A stretch of DNA of 64,000 nt from NCBI RefSeq assembly GCF_025399895.1, contig NZ_JAODUA010000011.1, forward strand, positions 62,001 to 126,000. Reading direction: 5' to 3'. Below are positions 49,300 through 57,929 of the stretch, piece after piece; positions within the stretch are counted from its first letter, which is position 1, and each line of letters starts with the position of its first letter. This DNA comes from Streptomyces sp. ASQP_92 (lineage in GTDB: Bacteria; Actinomycetota; Actinomycetes; Streptomycetales; Streptomycetaceae). A program made the position numbers and the translations under genes. The notes beneath the pieces were generated by a model. That model did no database searches, was not told the DNA's origin, and saw nothing but the letters and a program-made list of their open reading frames with translations.

Positions 49300-49580
49300 G
49301 TCTCGCGCAGTTCCCCGCGCCCCTTACCCCTCTCGCGCCTGCGGGCCGTGGTCGCTTTTCGCGCAGTTCCTCGCGCCCCTGAAACCCTCGGTCGTGTGCG
49401 GGCCGTGGTCGCTTTTCGCGCAGTTCCTCGCGCCCCTAACTACTCGGTGCTGGTCCGTACGGGACACCTCAGCCCGTCCGGCGATTGAGGACGAGCGCCG
49501 TTCAGGCGCGAACGGGGTCTGGGGCGGAGCCCCAGGAGGGCCGGAACCAACCAACCCGCTGCACGGGCGGGCGGGTGGGA
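49300..49580. repeat. three R1 repeats, one R2 element and one R3 unit
   Basis: R1 cores near 49305, 49362 and 49422 are followed by an R2 element at about 49466-49535 (hairpin 49519-49535) and an R3 unit (ACGGGCGGGCGGGTGGG) at about 49562. They fill the gap 49196-49593 between two minus-strand genes. No ORF is credible. Confidence 0.85.
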
Positions 49581-49593
49581 AAACACCCCTCCC

Positions 49594-51366
49594 CTACCCC
49601 AAGTGCCGCCTGGCGAAGTCGAGTTCGAGCCGTACCTGCTTGATGCGCTCCTCGACCACGAGGGAGCCGTGCCCCGCGTCGTACCGGTACACCTCGTGCG
49701 CCGCCCCCCGCGCGACCAGCCGGTCCACATAGTTCTCCACCTGCCGGATCGGGCAGCGCGGATCGTTGACCCCGGCCGAGATGTACACCGGCGCCTTGAC
49801 CGCGTCGACGTACGTCAGCGGCGACGAGGCGCGGAACCGGTCGGGAACCTCCTCCGGCGTGCCGCCCAGCAACGTGCGGTCCATCGCCTTCAGCGCCTCC
49901 ATCTCGTCGTGGTACGCCGTGACGTAGTCCGCGACCGGCACCGCCGCGAGCCCCAGCGCCCACGCGTCGGGCTGGGTGCCGAGGCCGAGCAGGGTGAGAT
50001 AGCCGCCCCAGGAGCCGCCCGCGAGGACCAGGCGCTCGGGGTCGGCCAGGCCCGAGGAGACCGCCCAGTCGCGGACCGCCGCGATGTCCTCCAGCTCGAT
50101 GAGCCCGACCCGGTGCTTGAGCGCGTCGGTCCACGCCCGCCCGTACCCGGTGGAGCCGCGGTAGTTGACCCGTACCACCGCATAGCCGTGGTCGATCCAG
50201 GCCGCGGGCCCGGAGGCGAACGCGTCGCTGTCGTGCCAGGTGGGGCCGCCGTGGATCTCGAAGAGGGTGGGGAAGGGGCCCTCACCCGCGGGCCGCTGCA
50301 CCAGCGCGTGGATGCGCCCGCCGGGTCCCTCCACCCACGCGTCCGTCACCGGCACGGATCCGGGCGCCTTGAAGCCGGGGGGATCGAGCACGACCTCGCC
50401 GGTGGTGGAGCGCACCTCGGAGGGGCTGGCCGCCGACGACCACAGGTACTCCACCGTGCCGTCGGGCCGGGCCGTCGCCCCCGACACCGAACCGGCCGGG
50501 GTCTCGATCTCGATCAGGGAGCGCGTCGCGAGGTCGAAGCGGAACAGGCCGCTGCGGGCCTCGAAGCTGTGCACGACGAGCAGCCCCGAGCCGTCCGGGT
50601 ACCACTCGGCGGAGACGTCGCCCGGCAGGTCGAGCGCGAGGTCGCTCTCCTCGCCGGAGGCCACGTCCCAGATCATCGGCTCCCAGCGGCCGCGCCGCTG
50701 GTGGGCGACGAGCAGCCGGGTGTCGCCCGCCAGCGGCGCGAACCCGAGCACTTCGAGGCCGAGTTCCTCCGTGCCGCCCTTGGTGTCGTCGAGTTCGGCG
50801 ACCGCCGAGCCGTCCGGGCGCACCACGCGCAGCGCCGAGTGCATCGCGTCGCCGTGTTCGGTGTGCTCCAGCGCGATCAGCGTTCCGTCGTGCGAGAGGT
50901 CGCCCACCCCCGCCGACTCGCGGTGGCGGTAGATCTCCACGGGGTCCGCGCCGGGGCGTACGACATGGATCGTCGAGCCGTCCTCGTCGGTGGAGCGGCC
51001 GACCACCGCCGTGCCGTCCCGGCCGAGCGCCAGGCCGGCCGGGTAGGACGGGGCGAGCCCGGGCACGGCCGGCTCGTCGTCGCCGCCCGTGAACGGCTGG
51101 CGCCGCCACACGCCGAACTCGTCGCCGTCGGTGTCGTCGAACCACCAGATCCACGCGCCGTCGGGGGTCAGCACCCCGTCCGTGGTGCCGTTGGGGCGGT
51201 CGGTGGCCCGGCGCTGCTCGCCGGTCGCCCGGTCCCATGCGTACAGCTCGTACGTGCCCGTCGCGTTCGACACGAACAGCGAGCGGTCCGGCGCGTCCTC
51301 CGCCCAGTCGGGCAGCCCCACCCTCGGCGCCCTGAACCGCTTCTCCCAATCCGGCATCTCGTTCAT
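49594..51366 (-). CDS. S9 family prolyl oligopeptidase-like serine peptidase
   Basis: 590 residues. The first about 330 form a WD/beta-propeller-like region (many DG..W/R repeats, e.g. TDGVLTPDGAWIWWFDDTDG). The alpha/beta hydrolase domain follows: EIHGGPTWHDSDAF, VNYRGSTGYGRAWTD, the nucleophile Ser in LAGGSWGGYLTLLGLG, acid in ISAGVNDPRCPIRQ, and base in YDAGHGS. It should cleave short peptides or acyl-peptides in the cytoplasm. There is no signal peptide. The start ATG 51366 has GGGGGGC upstream; ATG 51378 is in frame. Confidence 0.92.
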   Translation of the reverse strand: MNEMPDWEKRFRAPRVGLPDWAEDAPDRSLFVSNATGTYELYAWDRATGEQRRATDRPNGTTDGVLTPDGAWIWWFDDTDGDEFGVWRRQPFTGGDDEPAVPGLAPSYPAGLALGRDGTAVVGRSTDEDGSTIHVVRPGADPVEIYRHRESAGVGDLSHDGTLIALEHTEHGDAMHSALRVVRPDGSAVAELDDTKGGTEELGLEVLGFAPLAGDTRLLVAHQRRGRWEPMIWDVASGEESDLALDLPGDVSAEWYPDGSGLLVVHSFEARSGLFRFDLATRSLIEIETPAGSVSGATARPDGTVEYLWSSAASPSEVRSTTGEVVLDPPGFKAPGSVPVTDAWVEGPGGRIHALVQRPAGEGPFPTLFEIHGGPTWHDSDAFASGPAAWIDHGYAVVRVNYRGSTGYGRAWTDALKHRVGLIELEDIAAVRDWAVSSGLADPERLVLAGGSWGGYLTLLGLGTQPDAWALGLAAVPVADYVTAYHDEMEALKAMDRTLLGGTPEEVPDRFRASSPLTYVDAVKAPVYISAGVNDPRCPIRQVENYVDRLVARGAAHEVYRYDAGHGSLVVEERIKQVRLELDFARRHLG

Positions 51367-51483
51367 GCCCCCCATCATGCGCCGAACCGCCGACGATCCG
51401 TTCGCCTCCCCCTCAGCCTGTGGACAACTCGGCCCGTGGACAGCGCGGCCTGTGGAAAACTCCCGGGTGCGGCGCCGGCCGGG

Positions 51484-52446
51484 TCACGCCGACAGGAGTT
51501 CCGCGAACCGGGCCATGTCGACGTTGCCGCCGCTGAGGATCACGCCGACCCGGCCGCCCCGGTACCGCTCGGCCAGGTCGCGGGCGCCGGCCAGGCCGAG
51601 GCAGCCCGTCGGTTCGGCGACGATCTTCATTCGGGACGCCAACAGCCGCATTCCGTCGACCAGTTGGTCGTCCGAGACGGTGATGATGTCGCTCACGTGG
51701 TCGCGGATCACCGGGAAGGTGTGGGCACCCAGCTGCTGGGTCTGGGCGCCGTCGGCGATGGTCGCCGGGGTGTCGATGCGCACGATCTCGCCCGCCCGCA
51801 GCGAGCGGAGCCCGTCGTCGCCCGCCTCCGGCTCGACCCCGTAGACCGCGCACGAGGGGGCGAGCGCGCCCGCCGCGAGCAGGCTGCCCGACAGGAGTCC
51901 GCCGCCGCCGAGCGGGACGAACAGGGCGTCCAGGGGGCCGGTCTCCTCGAAGAGTTCCTTCGCCGCGGTGCCCTGGCCCGCCATCACCTGGGGGTGGTCG
52001 TACGGCGGGATCAGCGTCAGGCCGTCCCTGGCGGCCAGCGCCTGTCCGATCTCCTCGCGGCTCTCGGTCCAGCGGTCGTAGGAGACCACGTTCGCCCCGT
52101 ACCCCTTGGTCGCGGCGAGCTTGGAGGCGGGGGCGTCGTGCGGCATGACGATGGTCACCGGGATGCCGAGCAGCGCGCCGGAGAGCGCGATGGCCTGCGC
52201 GTGGTTGCCCGAGGAGTAGGCGACCACGCCCGCGCGGCGCTGCTCCGCGTCGAACTGGGACAGCGTGTTGAACGCGCCGCGGAACTTGAAGGCCCCCATG
52301 CGCTGGAGGTTCTCGCACTTGAGGAACAGGCTCAGACCGAGCTCGGCGTCGGTGAGCCGCGAGGTGAGGACCGGGGTGCGGTGGGCGTGGGTCGCGATCC
52401 GCTCGTGTGCGCGGACCACGTCGTCGTACGTCGGCAGGTTCTCCAT
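51484..52446 (-). CDS. threonine/serine dehydratase-like PLP enzyme (fold type II)
   Basis: 320 residues. The Schiff-base Lys is in MGAFKFRGAFN after KCENLQR. SSGNHAQAIALSG binds substrate carboxylate. GGGGLLSGSLLAAG binds PLP phosphate, and GGNVDMARFAELL is near the end. It lacks the ACT domain of biosynthetic IlvA, so it is a catabolic type. The closest named groups by motif and length are catabolic threonine dehydratase, serine racemase and threo-3-hydroxyaspartate ammonia-lyase. It ends 118 bases from the S9 peptidase start on the same strand. Confidence 0.88.
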   Translation of the reverse strand: MENLPTYDDVVRAHERIATHAHRTPVLTSRLTDAELGLSLFLKCENLQRMGAFKFRGAFNTLSQFDAEQRRAGVVAYSSGNHAQAIALSGALLGIPVTIVMPHDAPASKLAATKGYGANVVSYDRWTESREEIGQALAARDGLTLIPPYDHPQVMAGQGTAAKELFEETGPLDALFVPLGGGGLLSGSLLAAGALAPSCAVYGVEPEAGDDGLRSLRAGEIVRIDTPATIADGAQTQQLGAHTFPVIRDHVSDIITVSDDQLVDGMRLLASRMKIVAEPTGCLGLAGARDLAERYRGGRVGVILSGGNVDMARFAELLSA

Positions 52447-52509
52447 GCCTGCCGAGCGTACGGCGTGTCCTGCCGGGCGTACGGCGCGGGTTATGGGGCG
52501 GGACGCGGG

Positions 52510-52773
52510 TTACGGAGCGGGGCGCGGGGGAGCGTCCGCGGCGACCGGGGCGGGGGTGACCAGAGGGGCCGGGGTGGCCTGCGGGGCGGGGGTCGCGGTG
52601 GGCGCGGGCGCCTCGGACTCCTCGCGCATGGCCTTGGTCTCGCTCTTGAGGATGCGCAGGGACTTGCCCAGCGCGCGTGCGGTGTCGGGCAGCTTCTTCG
52701 AGCCGAACAGCAGGATCAGTACCACGCCCACGATCAGCAGATGCCAGGGCTCAAGGCCGTTGCGCAGGAACAT
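52510..52773 (-). CDS. TatA/E family twin-arginine translocase component
   Basis: 87 residues from ATG 52773 with GAGGACGG upstream. The family hallmark is an N-terminal helix EPWHLLIVGVVLILLFGSKK followed by the amphipathic LPDTARALGKSLRILKSETK. TatA proteins oligomerise to form the Tat export pore for folded proteins. No tatB or tatC is nearby, so this is an orphan or second copy. The C-terminal tail is a repeated Ala-Pro-Thr stretch. Confidence 0.9.
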   Translation of the reverse strand: MFLRNGLEPWHLLIVGVVLILLFGSKKLPDTARALGKSLRILKSETKAMREESEAPAPTATPAPQATPAPLVTPAPVAADAPPRPAP

Positions 52774-52946
52774 CCCGCCGTCCTCCCTCGTTCGCGTCCT
52801 ACAGCCGTTTTCGTCGGCCGCGCTCATCGCACGGCTGGGGCTGATGACTCTCCATGAGACTTGCTACATTGCGCAACTGTACAACCAGAGGGTGCGACTC
52901 ACCGTCTCCTCTACAGAAGAGGCGCGAATGAGGGATGAGGGGTCCG

Positions 52947-54461
52947 ATGGCCGGCAGCCACAAAGCGGGAGCGGCAAGCAGGGGTGAGAGCGGTGGTGCC
53001 GCCGCGCCCGGGGGACGGAACAAGCGCAGCCGTGCCCGTATCGCCGGCATCACGGGCCTGTCGGTCGTCGTCCTCGCGGTGGCCGGCGGCGGCTGGATCT
53101 ACCTCAAGCTGAACGGCGACATCAAGACCTTCGACGACGGCGGCGTCTCCGCCGACCGCCCGGCCGCCTCGACCGAGGGCTCCAACGTCCTGGTCATCGG
53201 CTCCGACACGCGCTCGGGCGACAACGCCCAGTTCGGCCACGGCAAGGGCGACATCGGCCGCTCGGACACCGCGTTCCTGCTGCATGTGTACGGGGACCAG
53301 AAGCACGCCGTCGCCGTCTCCATACCCCGCGACTCGCTGGTCGACATACCCCCGTGCAAGCTCCCCAACGGCAGCTGGACCAAGGAGAAGCACCGGGTGA
53401 TGTTCAACTCGGCCTTCGAGGTGGGGGAGACGGTGGAGGGCAACCCCGCCTGCACCCAGAACACCGTCGAGAAGCTCACCGGGCTGCGCGTCGACCACAC
53501 CGTGATCGTGGACTTCGCGGGCTTCGCCAAGATGACCGAGGCCGTCGGCGGCGTCGGGGTGTGCGTGCCCAACAACGTCTACCAGGGCGACCTCAACCCC
53601 AAGCTGGGACACAAGGGCAGCCTGGTCTTCGCCAAGGGCGAGCAGAACGTCTCCGGCCAGAAGGCGCTCGACTACGTACGCATCCGGCACGGCATCGGCG
53701 ACGGCTCCGACATAGGCCGCATCCAGCGCCAGCAGGCCTTCGTGGGCAGCCTGATCAAGAAGGTGAAGGGCAACGGGCTCGACCCGACCAGCCTGCTGCC
53801 GCTCGCCAGCGCGGCCACCAAGTCGATGACCGTCGACCCGGGCCTCGGCTCCCCCAACAAGCTCATCTCGTTCGCGATGTCGATGAAGAACATCGACCTG
53901 CACAACACCAAGTTCGTGACCCTGCCCTGGCGTTACGAGGGCGAGCGCGTCGCCGTCGTCAAACCGGAGGCCGACGCCCTGTTCGCCGCGCTGCGGGCCG
54001 ACCGCACCATCGACGGCAAGGACGCGGCGGCCAAGGGCGCCGCGACCGCCTCCCCGGCCCCGTCCGCCCCGGCCGCGCCCCCCGCGTCCGGCAAGGGGGT
54101 CAGCGTCGCCGTCTACAACGGGACCGTCACCAAGGGCCTGGCGAGCAAGGTCGCCACCTCCCTGCGATCCGCGGGCTTCACGGTGACCGGTGCCACGACC
54201 GCCGCCACCCAGGACTACAAGCAGACCGTCATCGAGTACGGCGCGAGCTCCGAGGCCAAGGCCAGGACGCTCGCCACCCACTTCCCGGGCGCGGTGCTGC
54301 GCCAGGCCAAGGCGCCGGGCCTGAACGTCATCGTCGGCACCGACTACAAGGCGGACGGCGCGGACGCGGCGCCCAGCGCCCCCGCATCGGTGCCGCCGGC
54401 CGTCGCCGACAAGGCCCGCTCGGCCGACGACAGCATCTGCTCCAACCTGTCCTACGGGTGA
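52947..54461 (+). CDS. LCP (LytR-CpsA-Psr) family wall-polymer ligase
   Basis: 504 residues. It has a basic cytoplasmic start, then one transmembrane helix at about 35-55 (IAGITGLSVVVLAVAGGGWI). The LCP domain follows: NVLVIGSDTRSG, GRSDTAFLLHVYG, VSIPRDSLVDIP, GLRVDHTVIVDFAGFAKM, GQKALDYVRIRHGIGDGSDI and GRIQRQQAFV, with the Arg and Asp residues that bind the polyprenyl pyrophosphate. A LytR_C domain is at about 385-475 (VSVAVYNGTVTKGLASKVAT). It should attach teichoic or other glycopolymers to peptidoglycan. ATG 52947 has GAGGGG upstream. Confidence 0.94.
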   Translation: MAGSHKAGAASRGESGGAAAPGGRNKRSRARIAGITGLSVVVLAVAGGGWIYLKLNGDIKTFDDGGVSADRPAASTEGSNVLVIGSDTRSGDNAQFGHGKGDIGRSDTAFLLHVYGDQKHAVAVSIPRDSLVDIPPCKLPNGSWTKEKHRVMFNSAFEVGETVEGNPACTQNTVEKLTGLRVDHTVIVDFAGFAKMTEAVGGVGVCVPNNVYQGDLNPKLGHKGSLVFAKGEQNVSGQKALDYVRIRHGIGDGSDIGRIQRQQAFVGSLIKKVKGNGLDPTSLLPLASAATKSMTVDPGLGSPNKLISFAMSMKNIDLHNTKFVTLPWRYEGERVAVVKPEADALFAALRADRTIDGKDAAAKGAATASPAPSAPAAPPASGKGVSVAVYNGTVTKGLASKVATSLRSAGFTVTGATTAATQDYKQTVIEYGASSEAKARTLATHFPGAVLRQAKAPGLNVIVGTDYKADGADAAPSAPASVPPAVADKARSADDSICSNLSYG

Positions 54462-54552
54462 GCCCCGCCTCTCGTGCGGACGGTTCCCGCCTCTCCCGCG
54501 AGTGAGCGGCGGGGGACCCGCACGGGCGGCGCACCCCGTGAAAGCCGGAGCC

Positions 54553-54596
54553 GTTCGCCTCGTCGTCGCCCGGTCCTCCCGAGCCGTTCACATGGG
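54553..54596 (+). promoter_or_regulatory. candidate PHO box (PhoP direct repeats)
   Basis: Four consecutive 11-base units: GTTCGCCTCGT, CGTCGCCCGGT, CCTCCCGAGCC and GTTCACATGGG. The outer two match the Streptomyces PhoP direct-repeat pattern (G-T/G-TCA-C...) well and the middle two weakly. It is placed immediately before the alkaline phosphatase gene, which is a typical PhoP target. Inferred by eye. Confidence 0.4.
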
Positions 54597-54614
54597 ACTC
54601 ATAGCTTCACCGCC

Positions 54615-56138
54615 ATGAGACAGAAGGCAATGAAGGTGCTCGCGGTCGTCGCGGCGGCCTCCGCGGTCGCCGCCGGCTCGGCGGTCACCGCCAACTCCGC
54701 GCCCCAGCACGGCGGTCACGGCGGCAACGACCGTGAGATACGCAACGTCATCTACCTGCTGGGCGACGGCATGGGCCGCACCCACGTCACCGCGGGCCGC
54801 GAGCGCTTCTACGGCGCTCAGGGCAAGCTCAACATGGAGCGCCTGCCCTACACCGGCGCGGTCGCCACCTACGCCGTCGAGAAGGGCTCCGACCAGCCCT
54901 CCCTGGTGACGGACTCGGCGAGCTCCGCCACCGCGTGGTCCTCGGGCGTCAAGACGTACAACGCCGCGATCGGCGTGGACAGTTACGAGAAGCGGCGCGC
55001 CACGCTGATGGAGCAGGCCAAGGCGGCCGGCTTCGCCACCGGCAACGTCTCGACCGCCGAGATCACCGACGCCACGCCCGCCGCCCAGTTCAGCCACGCG
55101 CTCCTGCGCGGCTGCCAGGGCCCGACGTACTCGGACGCGGCCTGCCTGCCCAAGAACGCGGACGGCAGCTACGAGAAGGCCCCCGCCGACAAGACGCTGA
55201 TCACCCCGATCGCCGAGCAGATCGCCCGCAACGGCACCGCCGACGTGGTCCTCGGAGGCGGTCTTGCCCGCTTCGAGCCGGACGACCAGAAGGCGCTCCA
55301 GAAGCAGGGCTACCAGGTACTCGGCTCGTTCGGCGACCCCAAGCTGCCCGCGCAGAGCGCCGATTCGCAGAAGGTCGCCACCAAGGCCGACCTCGACAAG
55401 GCGCACGCCAAGAAGGTCGTCGGCCTCTTCAACCGGGGCAACCTGACGGTCGAGCAGGCCAAGCCCGGGCTCCCGGCGAACGCCCCCCAGAAGCAGGAGC
55501 CGACGCTCGCCGAGATGGCGAAGAAGTCGATCGACCTGCTGGACGGCCGCTCCAGGAAGGGCTTCTTCCTCCAGATCGAGGGCGCCCAGATCGACAAGCG
55601 CTCGCACGCCAACGACGCCGCGCAGACGCTCGGCGAGGTCAAGGCGTTCGACGACGCGGTCAAGGCGGCCACCGACTTCGCGAAGAAGGACGGCCACACC
55701 CTGGTCATCGTCACCGCGGACCACGAGTGCGCGGGCTTCAACATCGTCGAGAAGGGCACCTACACCAACGCCGAAGCGGTGGCGCCCCCGGCCAACACCG
55801 ACGCGGGCAACCCCGCCAACAACTCCCTCACCTCGCGCCCCACGTCGGGTGCCAAGGACCCGGCCCGCTCGACCGGCATCGCCAACGGCGCGGGCGCGGG
55901 CGACACGAAGAACTTCGCCCCGGCGACCTTCCGCACCCCCGACGACCCCAAGGGCGTCAAGGACGGCAGCCCCGAGGCGAGCCTGTGGCTGACCTATCTG
56001 TCGGGCAACCACACCGGCGCGGACGTGCCGATCTTCGCCTACGGCCCCGGCGCCGACCGCTTCGCGGCCAGCCAGATCAACACCGAGCTGTACAAGAAGA
56101 TGTACGGCTCGCTGTTCGGCCGCTCCCCGCGCGGCTGA
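54615..56138 (+). CDS. phoA: secreted alkaline phosphatase
   Basis: 507 residues. A signal peptide at 1-30 (KVLAVVAAASAVAAGSAVTA) directs export. The catalytic domain has NVIYLLGDGMGRTH (metal Asp), the nucleophile Ser in VTDSASSATAWSSGVKT, GGGLARFEP, the metal-ligand group in QIEGAQIDKRSHAND, and VIVTADHECAGFN. This is the E. coli-type alkaline phosphatase fold, releasing phosphate from organic esters outside the cell. Likely induced in phosphate limitation, supported by a weak PHO-box array just upstream. A strong hairpin follows, then a small lipoprotein gene. Confidence 0.95.
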   Translation: MRQKAMKVLAVVAAASAVAAGSAVTANSAPQHGGHGGNDREIRNVIYLLGDGMGRTHVTAGRERFYGAQGKLNMERLPYTGAVATYAVEKGSDQPSLVTDSASSATAWSSGVKTYNAAIGVDSYEKRRATLMEQAKAAGFATGNVSTAEITDATPAAQFSHALLRGCQGPTYSDAACLPKNADGSYEKAPADKTLITPIAEQIARNGTADVVLGGGLARFEPDDQKALQKQGYQVLGSFGDPKLPAQSADSQKVATKADLDKAHAKKVVGLFNRGNLTVEQAKPGLPANAPQKQEPTLAEMAKKSIDLLDGRSRKGFFLQIEGAQIDKRSHANDAAQTLGEVKAFDDAVKAATDFAKKDGHTLVIVTADHECAGFNIVEKGTYTNAEAVAPPANTDAGNPANNSLTSRPTSGAKDPARSTGIANGAGAGDTKNFAPATFRTPDDPKGVKDGSPEASLWLTYLSGNHTGADVPIFAYGPGADRFAASQINTELYKKMYGSLFGRSPRG

Positions 56139-56153
56139 CCTCCCCACCCCGCG

Positions 56154-56186
56154 ACCGGGCCCGGGGCACGGCGCCCCGGGCCCGGT
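56154..56186 (+). terminator. hairpin after phoA
   Basis: ACCGGGCCCGGGGC pairs perfectly with GCCCCGGGCCCGGT (14 bp), starting 16 bases after the stop. Confidence 0.75.
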
Positions 56187-56242
56187 CCGCCGCCAGCCAC
56201 CAAAACGCCAACTGGCCGACCACGCACAGGAGTACCCACGTC

Positions 56243-56752
56243 ATGCGACGCATCGCCGCCCATGCCGTCCTGGCCGCCCTCGGCCTCGCCCTGGTGACCG
56301 GCTGTGGTGGCGGGTCCGGTGAGCAGGCCGACGACACGCCGAGCCCGGTCCCCTCGGTGAGCTTCGCCGCACCCCGGCACGCCGCCGAACCCGCCGCGTA
56401 CCAGAGGCTCGCGCGGGGTGAAGTACGCCTGGAGAAGGGGCCGTTCACCGATCGCGTCAAGGTCGGCGGTGAAGCGCTGGGCGCCGGGTCCGCCGTGACC
56501 GGGCACCTCGCCGTCACCTCGGACGTCAGCGAGCTGATCGCCCTGGAGCTGCGCGCCGCCTACTACGACGCGGACGGCAAACTGCTCGGCACCGGCTCGT
56601 TCCACTACGCCGAGGAGGGCCACGAGGAGCACCCGGGCGGCCACGCCCCGGCCGCCGAGGGGCCCGGCATCGACTTCACGGTGCGGCCCTCGCAGCTGAC
56701 CGGCACGCCGACCGGCGCGGTGCTCTCCATCCCCGTGCTGGTCAACGAGTAG
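56243..56752 (+). CDS. small lipoprotein of unknown function
   Basis: 169 residues. A type II signal peptide ends in the lipobox LVTGC (Cys21), so the mature protein is lipid-anchored outside. A short Ser/Pro linker then leads to a beta-sandwich-like domain (VRLEKGPFTDRVKVGGEALG, HLAVTSDVSELIALELRAAY, GTGSFHYAEEGHEEHPGGHA). The segment resembles FxLYD/DUF-type extracellular domains, but I do not name a family. The His/Glu-rich loop might bind metal. AGGAG lies 11 bases before ATG. A bidirectional hairpin separates it from rppA. Confidence 0.8.
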   Translation: MRRIAAHAVLAALGLALVTGCGGGSGEQADDTPSPVPSVSFAAPRHAAEPAAYQRLARGEVRLEKGPFTDRVKVGGEALGAGSAVTGHLAVTSDVSELIALELRAAYYDADGKLLGTGSFHYAEEGHEEHPGGHAPAAEGPGIDFTVRPSQLTGTPTGAVLSIPVLVNE

Positions 56753-56756
56753 CGCC

Positions 56757-56783
56757 CCGGCGCGGGTTCGGATCCCGCGCCGG
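56757..56783. terminator. bidirectional hairpin between convergent genes
   Basis: CCGGCGCGGG-TTCGGAT-CCCGCGCCGG, perfect 10-bp stem, 5 bases after the lipoprotein stop and 27 bases after the rppA end on the other strand. Confidence 0.75.
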
Positions 56784-56809
56784 TCGACGCGTACTGCATC
56801 GAAGCTGGT

Positions 56810-57901
56810 TCAGAGCTGCGCGGTCAGGGCGCTGAGCTCACGCTCGATGCCCGGGCCCGCGTTCCAGCGGCCCACCCCGATCTCCGCGGTGATGCCGGGC
56901 CCGAACCCGGCGATCAGGCCCCGGGCGCCGTCGTCCATGCCGCCCTCGTCGAAGAGCCGGGCGAGCGCGTCGAAGACCACCGAGCTCGCGATGTTGCCGC
57001 GCTCGGTGAGGGTGGCGCGGCTGAAGCGGAACATCTCCGGGCCCAGGTCCAGGAAGTGGCACAGGTCGTCCAGGATGCGCGGGCCGCCCGCGTGCACGAT
57101 GTAGAAGTCGAGCTCGCCGACCTCCCAACTGTGCTGCGCCACCAGGGTTTTGAGGGCCGGGGCCAGCATCTCCATGGTGCCCGGCACCCGCTTGTCGAGC
57201 TGGAAGTGGAAGCCCGTCTCGCGCACCGCGTAGGAGATCCAGTTCTCGGTGTCCGGCACCAGGTGCGAGCCGTTGCGCTCGATCCGCATGCCGACGCCGC
57301 CCTCACCGCGTACCACCGCGGCCGAAAGGGCGTCCCCGAACAGGCCGTTGGAGAGCAGGGAACCCACGCCGATGTCGGTGGGCTGGTAGAGCAGCGAGCA
57401 GAACTCGCACGACACGATCAGCACATTGGAGCCCGGGTAGGCCGTGATGAAGTCGTGTGCGCGGTTGATCGCGGCGCCGCCCGCCGCGCAGCCGAGCTGG
57501 GCGATGGGAAGCTGACGGGTGTCGGAGCGGAACCCCATCGTGTTGATCAGCCAGGCGGTCAGCGAGGGCATCATGAAGCCCGTGCACGACACGTAGACGA
57601 TCAGGTCGATGTCGCCGGGTTCGACATCGGCGTGGGCGAGCGCCCGGCGCACCACGTCGGGCACCCGCCGCTTGGCCTCGGCCTCGTACACGTGGTTGCG
57701 CGTCTCGAACCCGGGGTGGTCCAGGGTGACGTCGAGAGGCTGGACGAGGTGGCGGGTCAGGACGCCGGTGTTCTCGATGAGGCGCAGCACCAGATCGCGC
57801 TGCGGGTGCCCGGCGTGCATCTTCCGGGCGAGCGCCAGGGTCTGCTCCTGGGTGATGACGTGTTCGGGTACGGCTACCGCCGGTCGGCACAGGGTGGCCA
57901 T
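56810..57901 (-). CDS. rppA: type III polyketide synthase RppA (1,3,6,8-tetrahydroxynaphthalene synthase)
   Basis: 363 residues, with near-complete identity in pattern to Streptomyces RppA. Cys138 is the nucleophile in AQLGCAAGGAAINRAHDF, the catalytic His is in FYIVHAGGPRILDDL, and the Asn is in TERGNIASSVVFDAL; the CTGFMMPSLTAWLINTMGF segment lines the active site. It condenses five malonyl-CoA to tetrahydroxynaphthalene, which oxidises to flaviolin; polymers give a melanin-type pigment. It follows a P450 on the same strand after 28 bases. In S. griseus and S. coelicolor, as I recall, rppA precedes the P450; here the order is reversed. Confidence 0.97.
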   Translation of the reverse strand: MATLCRPAVAVPEHVITQEQTLALARKMHAGHPQRDLVLRLIENTGVLTRHLVQPLDVTLDHPGFETRNHVYEAEAKRRVPDVVRRALAHADVEPGDIDLIVYVSCTGFMMPSLTAWLINTMGFRSDTRQLPIAQLGCAAGGAAINRAHDFITAYPGSNVLIVSCEFCSLLYQPTDIGVGSLLSNGLFGDALSAAVVRGEGGVGMRIERNGSHLVPDTENWISYAVRETGFHFQLDKRVPGTMEMLAPALKTLVAQHSWEVGELDFYIVHAGGPRILDDLCHFLDLGPEMFRFSRATLTERGNIASSVVFDALARLFDEGGMDDGARGLIAGFGPGITAEIGVGRWNAGPGIERELSALTAQL

Positions 57902-57929
57902 CGGTCTTCCCTTCTGAGGTGGGGGTCGG

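Noticed and set aside
49603..52857. 1084-codon plus-strand open frame opposite the S9 peptidase and dehydratase
   Set aside because: High-GC shadow frame. The minus strand has complete catalytic motifs for two enzymes and TatA; the plus frame has none.
56757..56783. GGGTTCGGATCCC resembling a tRNA T-arm
   Set aside because: It is a simple 10-bp hairpin between convergent genes, with no acceptor, D or anticodon arms around it.
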